This document shows positions 63,080-64,000 of a stretch of DNA of 64,000 bases, in pieces. Each line of letters starts with the position of its first letter. The stretch's first letter is position 1. A model generated the notes under the pieces. That model had not been told where the DNA came from and did no database searches. It worked only from the letters and a program-made list of their open reading frames with translations. This stretch comes from Melastoma dodecandrum. Taxonomy: Eukaryota; Streptophyta; Magnoliopsida; Myrtales; Melastomataceae. The position numbers and the translations under genes are program-made. Where the stretch lies: contig JARUPY010000164.1 in NCBI GenBank assembly GCA_029817715.1, positions 314,001 through 378,000 on the forward strand. Direction: 5' to 3'.

Positions 63080-63343
63080 TCAGACCCATTGTAGCCTGCC
63101 TTGGTGTTCCACACAAAACTGTAGCTTGCCGCCGTCAACATCCATAGCCTGGTTCTTCACCATTGCTGGCCTTGTCCGGCGACGGACTTGGAACCTCGGG
63201 ACTGGAGGCTTCTCTACTTGTTCTAAGGCGGTGGCTGGAGATGGGGATAGGGACGAGTCAGAATCTACCACTTCGTCGAGGAATTCATGGGCTACGTCTC
63301 CGTGTTCGTCCAACCTCAGAAGCCTGGTACACCATTTGAGACC
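63080..63343 (-). CDS. Terminal exon of an unidentified host gene
   Basis: The minus strand has a strong 3' splice site (CTCTTTCAG ending at 63344) followed by an open frame of 87 codons that ends in TGA at 63080-63082. It begins GLKWCTRLLRLDEHGDVAHE, has an acidic/Ser/Pro middle (EVVDSDSSLSPSPATALEQV) and a basic end (PRFQVRRRTRPAMVKNQAMD) finishing with FCVEHQGRLQWV. The composition is that of a real protein and not of a retroelement. I do not recognise the family. Upstream exons must lie at higher coordinates. Confidence 0.55.
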   Translation of the reverse strand, partial: GLKWCTRLLRLDEHGDVAHEFLDEVVDSDSSLSPSPATALEQVEKPPVPRFQVRRRTRPAMVKNQAMDVDGGKLQFCVEHQGRLQWV

Positions 63344-64000
63344 CTGAAAGAGTATTTAGGCAATGAAAAGGCATCTTCAAATCCATTCCCCATTGCCAGG
63401 AACACTAACGCTTATGGTGCAGATTCTACTCATAATACTTCAACAAGCGCAACTTTATTCTTAACTATCGGAAATCACTGCATAGTAGTGTTAATATAAC
63501 CTAATATTCTTAGCATATAAATACTCCTTTATTGTATAGATAGAAAGCAAATCCCGACAGTGTTTAGCACACATTACTCTTCAGATTTCTCAAAGCACAA
63601 ATGCACACAACGAGTCTCACAAAACCTTTTGGTCATAGTCATTAGACAGAAGACTGGTCTAAGACAGCATATTGCGATTGAAGATCGAACGGCCCCATGG
63701 TTACAGCATCTCAGTTGGTTACTTCCCATTATTGACACAGCCAAGCCACACAGTAAGATTTCAGGCAATGACAGTAACATTAGGAAGTAGCATTCATGTC
63801 CTGTATCTTCTTTGCAAAGTTGCTAAAAAAATACACAAAGAAAGGTCATGACGGCAAAATCTATCCTAAGACCCGAGGGGCAGCCTTGATTATGACAAAC
63901 TAACTCTAGGTTTGGACATTTAATCTGTATGAGGAGATTCGCCATCACATTTGTTCCATCAGCATTATTATGTATGGACTGTATGGAGCTAATCCTTAAA
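63344..64000 (-). other. Probable intron(s) of the host gene and a possible further exon
   Basis: Directly upstream of the exon the DNA is AT-rich without long frames, as expected for an intron. Near 63845-63985 the minus strand reads NVMANLLIQIKCPNLELVCH and QGCPSGLRIDFAVMTF without a stop, which may be another exon; its splice sites are not convincing. Confidence 0.3.

Noticed and set aside
63075..63347. 90-codon plus-strand frame opposite the proposed terminal exon
   Set aside because: The minus strand has a matching splice acceptor and stop; the plus frame looks like its shadow (Ser/Cys-rich).

Overview
The window is plant nuclear DNA, very probably pericentromeric or other retrotransposon-rich heterochromatin of an angiosperm. 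The evidence is the make-up of the sequence. About nine tenths is LTR-retrotransposon DNA of plant-specific lineages: a Tat-type Ty3/gypsy element with an antisense plant-mobile-domain ORF, several CRM-like chromoviruses with initiator-tRNA-Met primer sites, and a SIRE-like Copia element. There is also a short run of the plant telomere repeat TTTAGGG. No prokaryotic gene organisation, rRNA, tRNA or CRISPR array is visible. The species cannot be named from what I can see. Every retroelement carries stops, frameshifts or deletions, and no element looks autonomous.

Layout from left to right. 1-420: 3' part of a family-D LTR. 421-2031: non-element DNA with an eroded minus-strand coding remnant. 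2032-15905: a full-length Tat-like element (A) on the plus strand, with a CRM-family solo LTR (2382-3197) in its 5' LTR. 16161-20700: CRM-like element B1 (minus), cut by element D. 20701-30263: element D (plus), a gag-bearing pol-less element that contains the complete CRM-like element B2 (21031-26253, perfect 5-bp target duplication) and a family-E solo LTR (27757-28296). 30264-32095: 3' half of an E element (minus). 32330-34550: a candidate long LTR with 189-bp tandem repeats, followed by a GC-rich tract. 35440-40335: CRM-like B3 (minus), which runs into the 5' end of a further copy, B4 (40336-41279). 41280-53219: a SIRE-like Copia element (minus) split by CRM-like B5 (43017-48553). 53220-55800: low-information DNA with two foldback hairpins. 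About 55800-60833: a second, pol-deleted Tat-like element (C) with its own antisense plant-mobile-domain ORF. 60834-64000: AT-rich DNA, a striking array of alternating inverted repeats (61975-62640), and one credible host-gene terminal exon (63080-63343, minus).

The retroelement parts follow known pathways. Gag would build the particle, protease would mature it, reverse transcriptase and RNase H would copy the RNA from the tRNA primer site, and integrase would insert the copy; the LTRs supply promoter and terminator. Order of events from nesting: A was present before the solo CRM LTR entered it; B1 was present before D entered its LTR; D was present before B2 and the E LTR entered it; the Copia element was present before B5 entered it. 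Three families (B, D, E) share LTR end sequences (TGAT...ATCA), a polypurine tract and an internal GGTGGTG...GTATCC motif, so they look like sister families. No search or alignment could be run; lineage names rest on recognised motifs.
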